DNA from: Pseudomonas sp. R5-89-07
Lineage (GTDB): Bacteria; Pseudomonadota; Gammaproteobacteria; Pseudomonadales; Pseudomonadaceae
Length of the DNA: 64,000 nt
Assembly (NCBI RefSeq): GCF_003851685.1
Contig: NZ_CP027727.1
Span: 3,720,001 to 3,784,000, forward strand
Direction of reading: 5' to 3'
Shown piece by piece: positions 38,877 to 48,054 of this stretch. A program made the position numbers and the translations under genes. The notes beneath the pieces were generated by a model that saw only the letters and a program-made list of their open reading frames with translations, did no database searches and had not been told where the DNA came from. Position 1 is the stretch's first letter, and every line of letters starts with the position of its first letter.

Positions 38877-39632
38877 ATGAAACCCAGCGTTGTTGGAAAA
38901 TGCCTGGTCTGCCTCGGCGGCTGGCTGTTCGCACCCCTGGCCCTGGCCGACGCCTTGATCGCGCCCACTGCCATTGACTGGCTACTCGACTGCCCTTTCC
39001 CGGCGTTTGAACGGTTTGACCCGGAAGTCCTGGCCCGCACCCAATGCGCCTTGGTAACCGTGCCCCGCGACTATGCCGCGCCTGCGCGCGGGCGCATACG
39101 CCTGAGCCTGACCCGCATCGGCGCGCGCGACCCGCTCAACCGCGAGGGCGTGGTGTTTATCCAGTCCGGCGAACCCCCTACGGCTAAAAACGCCACCTTT
39201 GCCCTGCAACTGGCCGGTCGCTGGGAGTCTTACGCCACCCCGGCCTACCGCACGCTGGTCGACCGCTATGACGTGATCGAACTGAGCAGCCGCGACCCGC
39301 GACAGGGCAGCGACGTAGAGCAGGCGGCGCAGGATATGGAGTATGTACGCGGGCAACTGGGCGAGGCCCGGCTCAGCTACGTCGGCAATGCCGATGCGAC
39401 GCGACTCGGCAACCGCTATGCCACGCTGTTTCCCGAACGCATCGCACGCATGGTGCTGGTCAACGCGGGGCGCGGCGAACCGGTCGCGTCCGGCACCGAG
39501 CTGTTGCTGCTCAAGGAATCCGCCCAGGCCAGCGGCGAGGGCTGTGTCACCCGCTGGCTCGGTGAATTTCTGGCGTACGGCAAACAGCCACCACCGACCA
39601 CACGGTGCCTGGACCGCGGCGACTGGGACTGA
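38877..39632 (+). CDS. Exported alpha/beta-hydrolase-like protein, short and lacking the nucleophile
   Basis: A 251-aa protein with a signal peptide ending ...PLALADA. The segment CALVTVPRDYAAPARGRIRL is the N-terminal signature of secreted TAP-like/proline-iminopeptidase-type hydrolases, and DVIELSSRDPRQGSD corresponds to the oxyanion strand region. The nucleophile elbow, normally GxSxG, reads YVGNADATRLGNRYA, so no serine is present, and the C-terminal half with the Asp-His pair is missing. It may be a decaying gene or a non-enzymatic binding protein; a single-base reading error cannot explain both changes. Confidence 0.6.
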   Translation: MKPSVVGKCLVCLGGWLFAPLALADALIAPTAIDWLLDCPFPAFERFDPEVLARTQCALVTVPRDYAAPARGRIRLSLTRIGARDPLNREGVVFIQSGEPPTAKNATFALQLAGRWESYATPAYRTLVDRYDVIELSSRDPRQGSDVEQAAQDMEYVRGQLGEARLSYVGNADATRLGNRYATLFPERIARMVLVNAGRGEPVASGTELLLLKESAQASGEGCVTRWLGEFLAYGKQPPPTTRCLDRGDWD

Positions 39633-39708
39633 CCTTTACGTTTACGACCTGTTGATACCAGAAACGACACCCGGCGTTGACGCTGCGGCCCGATCGTTAT
39701 TAAGTGCT

Positions 39709-39733
39709 ATTTATCCGCATTAATACGATAAAT
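39709..39733. promoter_or_regulatory. Inverted repeat just before the GntR gene
   Basis: ATTTATC, 11 bases, GATAAAT, ending 7 bases before the ATG at 39741. This is a plausible autoregulatory operator; the role is by position only. Confidence 0.4.
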
Positions 39734-39740
39734 CGAACCC

Positions 39741-40508
39741 ATGCTGAGCCGCCCGCTACGCCGCAAACGCCAGAAGCTTTCCGATGTGATCGTCGAGTCG
39801 GTCAAGCGCTCCATCGTCACCGATGCGCTGAAGCCGGGCGACCGCTTGCCCACCGAACGCGAGCTGATGGAAAGCTTCCAGTGCTCCAAGGGCTCGGCCC
39901 GTGAAGCGCTCAAGGCACTGGAAGTCGAAGGCCTGGTGAGCACGCGCACCGGCCCCAGCGGCGGCGCCTACCTCAACCAGGCCGGCACCGAGCCCGCCAG
40001 CCGCGCCCTGCGCAACTACCTGCACTTCCAGCACCTGGACGGCGAGCAGGTGTACCAGCTGCGCAAGGTCATCGAAGTGGAACTGGCAGTGTCGGTGCTC
40101 GGGCGCTTGAGCGAGGACGACTACCGGGCCCTGCAGGACAACGTGGACTTTTGCAGCGCTCCCGAAGACAGCGAAGCCGGCCAGCGCGAACAGCGCCTGG
40201 CGGAACTGGAGTTTCACAACCTGCTGGCCAAGGCCTGCCCCAACCCGCTGCTCAGTTTCATGGCGCAGTTTCTCAACGACCTGTTGCGCGACTTGGTGGT
40301 GCTGAAAAAAGCCTACAAGCCCAAGCGCAAGCAGTTCGATGCGGCCAACCTGGACTACCACAAGCAATTGCTGCTCGCCTTTCGCGCCGGGGATGAAAGC
40401 GCGGTGCGCAGCTTGATGCATGAACACATGTGCGATGCCGAACACCATATGACTGCCCTGGAAGGCCAGGTCAGCCCGCACTTCTTGCTGGAGTTCGATC
40501 ACTCTTAA
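39741..40508 (+). CDS. GntR-family regulator, FadR/FCD subfamily
   Basis: A 255-aa regulator. The N-terminal winged helix (SIVTDALKPGDRLPTERELM, GSAREALKALEVEGLV) is followed by an all-helical FCD ligand domain (VYQLRKVIEVELAVSVLGRL, LEFHNLLAKACPNPLLSFMA, LDYHKQLLLAFRAGDESAVR). The metal-binding histidines of the FCD class are present. It lies upstream of the Liv-type transporter-carbamoylase-amidase genes in the same direction and probably controls them. The ligand is unknown. Confidence 0.87.
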   Translation: MLSRPLRRKRQKLSDVIVESVKRSIVTDALKPGDRLPTERELMESFQCSKGSAREALKALEVEGLVSTRTGPSGGAYLNQAGTEPASRALRNYLHFQHLDGEQVYQLRKVIEVELAVSVLGRLSEDDYRALQDNVDFCSAPEDSEAGQREQRLAELEFHNLLAKACPNPLLSFMAQFLNDLLRDLVVLKKAYKPKRKQFDAANLDYHKQLLLAFRAGDESAVRSLMHEHMCDAEHHMTALEGQVSPHFLLEFDHS

Positions 40509-40528
40509 CCCAAACACCAAAAATCCAA

Positions 40529-40614
40529 TGTGGGAGGGTTCTACACCCCGACTGAGCATCAGCCACTGCAGCTGTGCCTGACCCACCGCTATCGGGGGCA
40601 AGCCCCCTCCCACA
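40529..40614. repeat. REPIN with degraded left arm
   Basis: The left arm TGTGGGAGGGTTCTACACCC has lost symmetry; the right arm GGGGGCAAGCCCCCTCCCAC is intact. It lies between the GntR gene and the transporter operon. Confidence 0.78.
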
Positions 40615-40716
40615 ATGGGTGTGCGTCACCTCAATAAAAAATGCCTGCCCACAGGCCCTTGCTCCACCGTATCGCCCTTGCCGCTCCTGCCAATAACTAA
40701 ACCAGGGAGTCACCCC

Positions 40717-41919
40717 ATGCAGCGTCGTACGTTATTGAAAGCCAGTCTCACCTTCGCCTCCGCCCTCAGCCTCCCGCTGAGCGTGCGTTCGGCATTCGCC
40801 GCCGAGCCCTTTACCTTTTACGGCCTCAAGTCCATGTCCGGCGCCTTTGCCAGCTATGGCAAGTTTGCCGACATGGGGTCGCGCCTGGCGGTGGAACAGC
40901 ACCCCGAGCTGCTCGGCCGCCCGTTGAACTACAAGGTCATCGACACCGAAGGCAATGCCGGCAAGGCGGTGCGCAAGGTGCAGGAGGCGATCCAGCAGGA
41001 CGGCGCGCGGTTCTTCCAGGGCTGCACACTGTCCTCCTCCGCCCTGGCGGTGGCCAAGGAAGTGGACAAGGTCGGCGGCGTCTTCATGACCCCGGTGGGC
41101 GCCGACGAAGTCACCGGCAAGGACTGCAACAAGGCCACGTTTCGCTGGTCGGTACCCACCTACGGCGCAATCCGCGAAACCCTGGTGCCGCTGATCAAGC
41201 TACTGCCGGACGCCAAGCGCTGGTACACCATCACCCCGCAATACGTGTTCGGTGAAGCCTTGCTCGAAGGCGCGAAAAACGTACTCAAGGAGCACGGCCT
41301 GGAGCACGTCGGCAACAGCTACCACTCGTTGCAGGAACAGGAATTCTCCGGCTACCTGACCAACGCCATCTCCACCAAGCCCGACGTGCTGGTGCTGCTG
41401 AATTTCGGCAGCCAGTCATCCAACACCCTGCGCCAGGCGGTGAATTTCGGCATCAAGGAGCGCATGAAAGTGCTGCTGGTGTGGTCCGCCGGCCTCGACC
41501 AGTTCCAGGAACTGGGCAGCGATGTGCTCGAAGGCGTGTACCTGGGCGCACAGTACTGGCACCAGGTCGACACGCCGCTCAACCGCGAGCTGGTCAAGCT
41601 GACCCAGGCCAGATACGGCATCAACCCCACCTACCCGCTGGCTGCCGATTACATCAGCACTCGAATCATGCTCGAGACCATCACCGCGACCGGCAGCTTC
41701 GACGGGCCAACCGTGGCCAAGGCCATGCAGGGCCTGAGCTATGAAGGCCCGACCGGCAAGGAATCGATCCGCGCCGGCGACCATCAGGTGATCAAGAATT
41801 ACTACCTGCTGATCGGCAAGGCGGCCAGCGATATGGCCGACAAGGACGACCTGGCCAAGGTGCTCAGCGCCGGCCAGTCCTTCCCGCCGGTGGAAGCCAC
41901 GGGCTGCACGCTCGCCTGA
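40717..41919 (+). CDS. Liv/Urt-type ABC transporter substrate-binding protein
   Basis: A 400-aa periplasmic receptor starting at ATG 40717 with AGGGAG upstream. The leader MQRRTLLKASLTFASALSLP has a twin-arginine-like RRTLLK, so Tat export is possible, and ends ...SAFAAEP. Type I periplasmic fold features include KSMSGAFASYGKFADMGSRL, FFQGCTLSSSALAVAKEVDK and VLLNFGSQSSNTLRQAVNFG. It is the first gene of the importer-carbamoylase-amidase operon. The ligand is probably a nitrogen compound with an amide or carbamoyl group rather than a branched-chain amino acid, by context. Confidence 0.88.
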   Translation: MQRRTLLKASLTFASALSLPLSVRSAFAAEPFTFYGLKSMSGAFASYGKFADMGSRLAVEQHPELLGRPLNYKVIDTEGNAGKAVRKVQEAIQQDGARFFQGCTLSSSALAVAKEVDKVGGVFMTPVGADEVTGKDCNKATFRWSVPTYGAIRETLVPLIKLLPDAKRWYTITPQYVFGEALLEGAKNVLKEHGLEHVGNSYHSLQEQEFSGYLTNAISTKPDVLVLLNFGSQSSNTLRQAVNFGIKERMKVLLVWSAGLDQFQELGSDVLEGVYLGAQYWHQVDTPLNRELVKLTQARYGINPTYPLAADYISTRIMLETITATGSFDGPTVAKAMQGLSYEGPTGKESIRAGDHQVIKNYYLLIGKAASDMADKDDLAKVLSAGQSFPPVEATGCTLA

Positions 41920-41960
41920 TTCCCTGAACGTTGCACCGGCTTCCTGCTGAGGGCTTGCGC

Positions 41961-42821
41961 ATGCTTAATCTTTACCTGTTCCAGATACTCAATGGCCTGG
42001 GGTTGGGAATGATCTACTTCCTGATCGCGGTCGGGCTGACGATCATTTTCGGCCTGCTCAACTTCGTCAACTTCGCCCATGGCGCGTTCTTCCTGCTCGG
42101 CGCCTACCTCTGCTACACCGCCGTCAGCCTCACCGGCAACTTCTGGCTGGCGCTGCTGATTGCACCGCTGGTGGTGGCCGCGCTGGCGTGGGTGATCGAG
42201 CGCCTGCTGATCCAGCGGATCTACCACTTGCCGCACATGTTCCAGATCCTGGTGACCCTGAGGATCGCGCTGATCATCCAGGAAGCCAGCGTGATGATCT
42301 GGGGCCCGGTGGGCAAGAGCGTTGCGGTGCCGGAACTGCTGCGCGGCGTGCTGGTGGTGGGTGACTTCATCTACCCCTACTACCGCCTGTTCCTCATCGT
42401 GTTTTCCGCGCTGGTGGGCCTGGGCCTGTGGCTGCTGCTGGAACGCACGCGCTTCGGTGCGCTGGTGCGCGCCGGCAGCGAGAGCACCGAAACCGTGTCG
42501 CTGCTGGGCACCAATATTTTCCGCCTGTTCTCCATGACCTTCGCCCTAGGCGTGGCCCTGGCCGGCGTCGCCGGGGTGCTGTTCGCGCCGCTGCGCGGTG
42601 CCCAGCCGTTCGTTGGCCCGGAGATTCTCGGTGTGGCGTTCGTGGTGGTGGTGATCGGCGGCATGGGTTCGTTCAGCGGCGCGCTGGTCGGCGGTTTGCT
42701 GGTGGGCGTGGTGCAAAGCCTGATGACCACACTCTGGCCCCAGGGCGCGAGCCTGATGATCTACGGCGCGATGGCCGTGGTGATTCTGGTCCGCCCCTAC
42801 GGCCTGTTCGGGAGAGCCTGA
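41961..42821 (+). CDS. ABC permease, LivH family
   Basis: A 286-aa inner-membrane protein with about eight helices. Start MLNLYLFQILNGLGLGMIYF at 41961. LivH motifs are present: FGLLNFVNFAHGAFFLLGAY, RAGSESTETVSLLGTN and VVVVIGGMGSFSGALVGGLL. It partners with the LivM-type permease encoded one base after its stop. Confidence 0.93.
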   Translation: MLNLYLFQILNGLGLGMIYFLIAVGLTIIFGLLNFVNFAHGAFFLLGAYLCYTAVSLTGNFWLALLIAPLVVAALAWVIERLLIQRIYHLPHMFQILVTLRIALIIQEASVMIWGPVGKSVAVPELLRGVLVVGDFIYPYYRLFLIVFSALVGLGLWLLLERTRFGALVRAGSESTETVSLLGTNIFRLFSMTFALGVALAGVAGVLFAPLRGAQPFVGPEILGVAFVVVVIGGMGSFSGALVGGLLVGVVQSLMTTLWPQGASLMIYGAMAVVILVRPYGLFGRA

Positions 42822-42822
42822 C

Positions 42823-43833
42823 ATGAGCGAGAAAAACCCCCTGCCGTTTGCCAAGACCCAATCGCGCGCGATGTTGCTGTGGGTAGTGGCGGTGCTGATC
42901 GGCCTGCCGTTGATATTGCCGTCGGCCACCCTGGCCACCGAAATCCTGATCTTTGCCCTGGCCGCGCTGGCCTGCAACCTGCTGCTGGGCTACACCGGGC
43001 TGTTGTCGTTCGGCCAAGGCATCTTCTTTGGTGCCGGTGCGTATTGCGCGGCGCTGCTGATGATCCACCTGCAACTGGGCCTGTTCAGCGCGCTGCTCGG
43101 CGCGGCCCTGACCGGTGGCTTGCTGGCCTTGCTGGTGGGCGCCCTGGCCATCCGGCGCACCGGTATCTACTTCGTGATGCTCACCTTGGCGTTCAGCCAG
43201 ATGGCCTACTTCGTCGCCTACACCCTGAGCGACTGGACCGGCGGCGACAACGGCCTGCTCAGCGTGCCGCGCCCGGAGATCCGCATCGGTGACACCGTAC
43301 TGCTGTCGCTGGCCGACGCCCGCGCCTTCTACGGCTTTGTCGCGGTGCTGTTCCTGCTGATCTTTATCGGCGCGCGCCGGGTGATCGCCTCGCCGTTCGG
43401 CAGCACCCTGATGGCGATCCGCGAAAACGAAACCCGCGCTTCGGCCATCGGCTACGACACGCGTCACTTCAAGATCCTGGCGTTTGTGTTGTCCGGCGCG
43501 GTCACCGGCATTGCCGGGGCGCTGTACGCCATGCTGCTGCACTTTGTGCCGCTGTCGAACATCGACCTGGCGATGTCCGAGAACATCCTGATCATGACCA
43601 TCGTCGGTGGCACCGGCTCGTTGTTCGGCTCGTTGCTGGGCGCCGGTTCCATCGTGCTGCTGGGGGATTTCCTGTCGGACCTGTGGCCGCGCTGGCTGAT
43701 GCTGCTGGGGGTGATTCTGATCCTGGTGGTGATCTTTATGCGAGGCGGCTTGTGGGGCGGCCTGTCGACACTGTTCGAACGTGTGCGCGGCAGCCGCAAG
43801 GCGGATGTCGTGACCAAGGAGAAGCTGCTATGA
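42823..43833 (+). CDS. ABC permease, LivM family
   Basis: A 336-aa inner-membrane permease. LivM motifs include NLLLGYTGLLSFGQGIFFGA, RENETRASAIGYDTRHFKIL and LIMTIVGGTGSLFGSLLGAG. Its end overlaps the ATPase start (ATGA), so translation is coupled. Confidence 0.93.
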   Translation: MSEKNPLPFAKTQSRAMLLWVVAVLIGLPLILPSATLATEILIFALAALACNLLLGYTGLLSFGQGIFFGAGAYCAALLMIHLQLGLFSALLGAALTGGLLALLVGALAIRRTGIYFVMLTLAFSQMAYFVAYTLSDWTGGDNGLLSVPRPEIRIGDTVLLSLADARAFYGFVAVLFLLIFIGARRVIASPFGSTLMAIRENETRASAIGYDTRHFKILAFVLSGAVTGIAGALYAMLLHFVPLSNIDLAMSENILIMTIVGGTGSLFGSLLGAGSIVLLGDFLSDLWPRWLMLLGVILILVVIFMRGGLWGGLSTLFERVRGSRKADVVTKEKLL

Positions 43834-44579
43834 GCACCCTGCTGGAAACCAAGAACCTGGAACTGGCCTACGGCGCGTTCCATGCGGTCAACGGCGTCAA
43901 CCTCAAGGTCGAAGCCGGCACCATCCACACCATCATCGGCCCCAACGGCGCGGGCAAGACCAGCCTGTTCCATTGCCTCACCGGTGAGCGCCAGGCCACC
44001 GCCGGCGCGATCCACTTCGACGGCAAAAACCTGATGCGCAAACCCGCCCACGGCCGCGTGGGCCTGGGCATGGCGCGCTCGTTCCAGCTCACCAGCCTGT
44101 TCCAGAACCTCAGCGTGCGTGAAAACCTGCGCCTGGCCGCGCAGGGCCGTGACGGCGCGCGCGCCCTGAATTTCTGGCGCCGCGTGGACAGCAAGCGCGA
44201 GCACCTGGAGATGGCCGACCAGGTGCTGGAACGCCTGCAACTCACCGCCCGCGCCGAGACCCTGGCCGGCGAGTTGTCCCACGGCCAGCAGCGCGTGCTG
44301 GAAGTGGGCATGTCGATCTGTTCCAGGCCCAAACTGCTGATGCTCGACGAGCCCACCTCGGGCATGGGCATCGATGACATTCCGATCATGACCCAACTGA
44401 TCAGCGACCTGGGCCGCGACCACACGGTGCTGCTGATCGAACACAACATGAGCATCGTCATGTCCATCAGCCAACGCATCACCGTGATGAGCCACGGGCA
44501 GATTCTGGTGGAAGGCACGCCGGAGTTCGTGCGTGCCGATGAACGTGTGCGCACGGCTTACCTTGGGGAGGCGGCGTGA
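43830..44579 (+). CDS. ABC ATPase, LivG family
   Basis: A 249-aa ATP-binding subunit starting MSTLLETKNLEL. Walker A GPNGAGKTSLF, signature LSHGQQRVLEVGM, Walker B LLMLDEPTSGMG, and the LivG-type C-terminus (EGTPEFVRADERVRTAYLGE). It overlaps the genes on both sides. Confidence 0.94.
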   Translation: MSTLLETKNLELAYGAFHAVNGVNLKVEAGTIHTIIGPNGAGKTSLFHCLTGERQATAGAIHFDGKNLMRKPAHGRVGLGMARSFQLTSLFQNLSVRENLRLAAQGRDGARALNFWRRVDSKREHLEMADQVLERLQLTARAETLAGELSHGQQRVLEVGMSICSRPKLLMLDEPTSGMGIDDIPIMTQLISDLGRDHTVLLIEHNMSIVMSISQRITVMSHGQILVEGTPEFVRADERVRTAYLGEAA

Positions 44580-45274
44580 TGCTGATCGTCGAAAACATTC
44601 ATTCCTACTACGACAAAAGCCATGTGCTCGAAGGCGTGTCATTGACCGTCAATCCCGGTGAACTGGTGACGCTGCTGGGCCGTAACGGCGCCGGCAAGAC
44701 CACCACCTTGCGCAGCATCCTGGGCATCATCTGCCCGCGCCAGGGCCAGATCCACTTCAACGGGCAGGCGCTGGTGGGGCAGAAGATTTTTGAAATCGCG
44801 CGCCAGGGCCTGGCGCTGGTCCCGGAAAACCGCGGGATTTTCCGCCTGCTCAGCGTCGAGGAAAACCTGCGCATCGCCGTGCGCAAGAGCAGCCGCTGGC
44901 AGCTGGAAGACGTGTACGCCATGTTCCCGCGCCTCAAGGAGCGCCGCAGGAACGCCGGGCACGCGCTCTCCGGCGGCGAGCAACAGATGCTCGCCATCGC
45001 CCGCGCCCTGCTCAACGATCCCAAGCTGCTGATCCTCGATGAGCCCACCGAAGGCCTGGCGCCGGTGATCGTCGACGAGTTGGTGAAGATCCTGCGCAAG
45101 GTCAAGGACGACGGCCTGCCCGTGCTGCTGGTGGAACAGAACCTGATGGTCTGCGACAAGCTCGCCGACCGTCATTACGTACTCGAACAGGGCCGCGTGG
45201 TGTACGAAGGCAGCGCTGCGGATTTCCGCGCCGACCCGAGCATCAAGAACCGCTACCTGGCCCTGAGTGCCTGA
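44579..45274 (+). CDS. ABC ATPase, LivF family
   Basis: A 231-aa ATP-binding subunit. Walker A GRNGAGKTTTL, signature LSGGEQQMLAIARAL, Walker B LLILDEPTEGLAP and the LivF tail (VVYEGSAADFRADPSIKNRY). The TGATG junction with livG makes ATG 44579 the natural start; GTG 44576 is the alternative. Confidence 0.93.
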   Translation: MLIVENIHSYYDKSHVLEGVSLTVNPGELVTLLGRNGAGKTTTLRSILGIICPRQGQIHFNGQALVGQKIFEIARQGLALVPENRGIFRLLSVEENLRIAVRKSSRWQLEDVYAMFPRLKERRRNAGHALSGGEQQMLAIARALLNDPKLLILDEPTEGLAPVIVDELVKILRKVKDDGLPVLLVEQNLMVCDKLADRHYVLEQGRVVYEGSAADFRADPSIKNRYLALSA

Positions 45275-45287
45275 CCGGAGAATACCC

Positions 45288-46556
45288 ATGAACAGCTTTG
45301 CGCAACCGCTAAAGAGCAACGCCCCGCTGATCGACCGCGACCGCCTGTGGCAATCCCTGATGGACCTGGCCAAGCTCGGCGCCACGGCCAAAGGCGGCGT
45401 GTGCCGCCTGGCCCTGACCGACCTCGACCGCCAGGCCCGTGACCTGTTCGTGCAGTGGTGCGAGGCCGCCGGCTGCAGTGTGACGGTGGACGCCATCGGC
45501 AATATCTTTGCCCGCCGCGCCGGGCGCAACAGCGCCCTGCCCCCGGTGATGACCGGCAGCCATATCGACACCCAGCCCACCGGTGGCAAGTTCGATGGCT
45601 GCTACGGGGTGATGGCCGGCCTGGAAGTGATCCGCACCCTGAATGACCTGAACATCCAAACCGAGGCGCCGATTGAAGTGGTGGTGTGGACCAACGAAGA
45701 AGGTTCGCGTTTTCCGCCGTGCATGATGGGTTCCGGGGTATTCGCCGGTAAGTTCGACCTGCAGGACACCCTCGATAAACAGGACGAGCACGGCCTGTCG
45801 GTGGGCGCGGAATTGCAGCGCATCGGTTATGCCGGTTCCCGCGCTGTGTCGGGCCACTTGGTAGGCGCGTATTTCGAAGCGCATATCGAACAGGGCCCGG
45901 TGCTGGAAGACCAGGCCATCACCATCGGCGTGGTGATGGGTTGCCTGGGCCAGAAATGGTTCGACCTGACCCTCACCGGCGTCGAAGCCCACGCAGGCCC
46001 GACGCCGATGCACCTGCGCAAGGACGCCCTGGTGGGCGCCGCCGAGGTGGTCAGCGCGGTCAACCGCATCGCCCATCAGCAGCAACCGCACGCCTGCGGC
46101 ACCGTCGGTTGCCTGAGCCTGCACCCCGGCTCGCGCAATGTGATTCCAGGCCAGGTGCACATGACGATCGACCTGCGCCACCTGCACGCAGACAAGCTGC
46201 AGGCCATGGTCGACGAAGTGCGCAGCGTGATCCAAACCAGCGCCGCCCGGCACGGCCTCACGTATGAACTGACCCCCACCGCCGACTTCCCGCCCCTGGA
46301 CTTCAATCCCATCTGTGTGAACGCCGTGCGCGACGGCGCCAGCGCACTGGGCTTGAGCCATATGGATATCGTCAGCGGCGCTGGGCATGACGCGATCTTC
46401 GTCGCCGAACTCGGCCCGGCCGGGATGATCTTTGTGCCGTGCGAAGGCGGCATCAGCCATAACGAAATCGAAAACGCCGCGCCGGATGACCTGGCGGCGG
46501 GCTGCGCGGTGTTGCTGCGTGCCATGGTCAATGCGGCGCAGGGAGTTGAGCCATGA
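45288..46556 (+). CDS. Zn-dependent N-carbamoyl amidohydrolase (hydantoinase/carbamoylase family, beta-ureidopropionase-like)
   Basis: A 422-aa M20-type amidase starting MNSFAQPL with CGGAG upstream. Metal and substrate motifs are complete: GSHIDTQPTGGKFDG, WTNEEGSRFPPCMMGSGVF, EAHIEQGPVL, GVEAHAGPTPMHLRKDALVG, PGSRNVIPGQV and GGISHNEIEN. The N-terminal KGGVCRLALTDLDRQARDL resembles beta-ureidopropionases of pyrimidine catabolism, so it could supply the third step after the hydantoinase at 1290. Here it is linked to an importer and an amidase, which suggests a dedicated carbamoyl or ureido substrate. Confidence 0.88.
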   Translation: MNSFAQPLKSNAPLIDRDRLWQSLMDLAKLGATAKGGVCRLALTDLDRQARDLFVQWCEAAGCSVTVDAIGNIFARRAGRNSALPPVMTGSHIDTQPTGGKFDGCYGVMAGLEVIRTLNDLNIQTEAPIEVVVWTNEEGSRFPPCMMGSGVFAGKFDLQDTLDKQDEHGLSVGAELQRIGYAGSRAVSGHLVGAYFEAHIEQGPVLEDQAITIGVVMGCLGQKWFDLTLTGVEAHAGPTPMHLRKDALVGAAEVVSAVNRIAHQQQPHACGTVGCLSLHPGSRNVIPGQVHMTIDLRHLHADKLQAMVDEVRSVIQTSAARHGLTYELTPTADFPPLDFNPICVNAVRDGASALGLSHMDIVSGAGHDAIFVAELGPAGMIFVPCEGGISHNEIENAAPDDLAAGCAVLLRAMVNAAQGVEP

Positions 46557-47959
46557 GCGAGATCGGCCAACTGACAGCGGTGCAACTGCTGCAGCATTTT
46601 CGCGACAAGCGCTTGTCGCCGGTGGAAGTCACCGAAGATGCACTGTTGCGTATCGAGCGCTACAACCCGGTGGTGAACGCCTATTGCCATGTGGACCCGG
46701 AAGGCGCGTTGAACGCGGCGCGCGCCGCCGAACAGCGCTGGCTCAAGGGCCAGCCCTGCGGCGCGCTGGACGGCGTGCCGGCATCGATCAAGGACCTGAC
46801 GTTGACGGCCGGCATGCCCACCCGCAAGGGATCGCGCACCACCACCTCCGACGGGCCGTGGGACGTCGACGCGCCGTTCACGGCGTTCATGCGCAAGGCC
46901 GGCGCGGTGTTGCTGGGCAAGACCACCACCCCGGAGTTCGGCTGGAAAGGCGTCACCGACAACCCGCTGTACGGCATCACGCGTAACCCCTGGGACACAC
47001 GCACCACGGCGGGCGGTTCATCCGGCGGCGCCGCTGCGGCGGCGGCGCTGAACCTGGGCGTGCTGCACCAGGGCAGCGACGCGGGCGGCTCGATCCGGAT
47101 TCCCTGTGCATTCACCGGCACCTTCGGCATCAAGCCGACCTTCGGTTATGTGCCGCAATGGCCGGCAAGCTCCATGACGATTCTGTCGCACCTGGGCCCG
47201 ATGACGCGCACCGTGGAAGACAGCGTGTTGATGCTGCAGGCCGTGGCGCAGCCGGACGCGCGGGACGGGCTGATCGGTGCACCGAGGGCCACGCCATGGC
47301 TGACGCCGGGCACCGACCTGAAAGGATTGCGTATCGCCTACAGCCCCACCTTGGGTTACGTGCAGGTCGACCCTCAAGTGGCCAAGGTGGTCGCCGCCGC
47401 CGTCGATGGCCTGGCGCAGTTGGGGGCCCACGTCGAGCAGATCGACCCGGGCTTCAGTGATCCGCTGGAGGTATTCAGCACCTTGTGGGCCGCTGGCGCT
47501 GCGCGCTTGACGCGCGGCATGAGCGACGCGCAGAAGCAGCTGCTCGATCCGGGTTTGCTGCGCATTGCACAACAGGGCGAGCGTTTGAGCCTGGATGATT
47601 TCAACGCGGCCCTGGAAGCACGTGCGGCGCTGGTGGCCCGGATGGCGGCGTTCCATGAGCATTACGACGTGCTGGTGTCACCGATGATGCCGATCACCGC
47701 GTTCGCGGCCGGGCACGACGTACCGCCGGGTTCCGGCCTGCAGGCATGGACGCAATGGACGCCGTTCACCTACCCCTTCAACCTCACCCAGCAACCCGCC
47801 GCGTCGGTACCCTGCGGGCTGGCGGCGAATGGTTTGCCGGTGGGGTTGCACGTGGTGGCGGCGCGGTTTGCCGATGAGCAGGTGTTGCGGGTGTGCCAAG
47901 CCTATGCAAGGGCGTTCCCCACCGAACACCTGCAAGCCCCGATCACCAGAACACTGTAG
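46553..47959 (+). CDS. Amidase (amidase-signature family)
   Basis: A 468-aa Ser-Ser-Lys amidase. The catalytic lysine is in VPASIKDLTLTAG, the bridging serine in TTAGGSSGGAAAAAA and the nucleophile in QGSDAGGSIRIPCAFTG. It is not part of a GatCAB set. ATG overlaps the carbamoylase stop (ATGA), so the two are co-translated. It probably releases ammonia from an amide imported by the Liv-type system. The specificity is unknown. Confidence 0.9.
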   Translation: MSEIGQLTAVQLLQHFRDKRLSPVEVTEDALLRIERYNPVVNAYCHVDPEGALNAARAAEQRWLKGQPCGALDGVPASIKDLTLTAGMPTRKGSRTTTSDGPWDVDAPFTAFMRKAGAVLLGKTTTPEFGWKGVTDNPLYGITRNPWDTRTTAGGSSGGAAAAAALNLGVLHQGSDAGGSIRIPCAFTGTFGIKPTFGYVPQWPASSMTILSHLGPMTRTVEDSVLMLQAVAQPDARDGLIGAPRATPWLTPGTDLKGLRIAYSPTLGYVQVDPQVAKVVAAAVDGLAQLGAHVEQIDPGFSDPLEVFSTLWAAGAARLTRGMSDAQKQLLDPGLLRIAQQGERLSLDDFNAALEARAALVARMAAFHEHYDVLVSPMMPITAFAAGHDVPPGSGLQAWTQWTPFTYPFNLTQQPAASVPCGLAANGLPVGLHVVAARFADEQVLRVCQAYARAFPTEHLQAPITRTL

Positions 47960-47965
47960 ATCAAA

Positions 47966-48054
47966 TGTGGGAGGAGGCTTGCCCCCGATAGCAGTGGTTC
48001 AGTCAGCTCATCTGTCACTGACCCACCGCCATCGGGAGCAAGCCCCCTCCCACA
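47966..48054. repeat. REPIN, common family
   Basis: Both arms are present (left with GAGGAGGCTTGCCCCCGAT). The loop AGCAGTGGTTCAGTCAG... is almost the same as in the element at 57273-57362. It separates the amidase gene from the LysR gene. Confidence 0.88.

Noticed and set aside
40643..40662. GCCTG-CCCA-CAGGC followed by CCTTGCT as a terminator or sigma-54 promoter before the transporter operon
   Set aside because: The hairpin has only 5 pairs and no T-tail on the plus strand, and the spacing lacks the GG of a -24 element.
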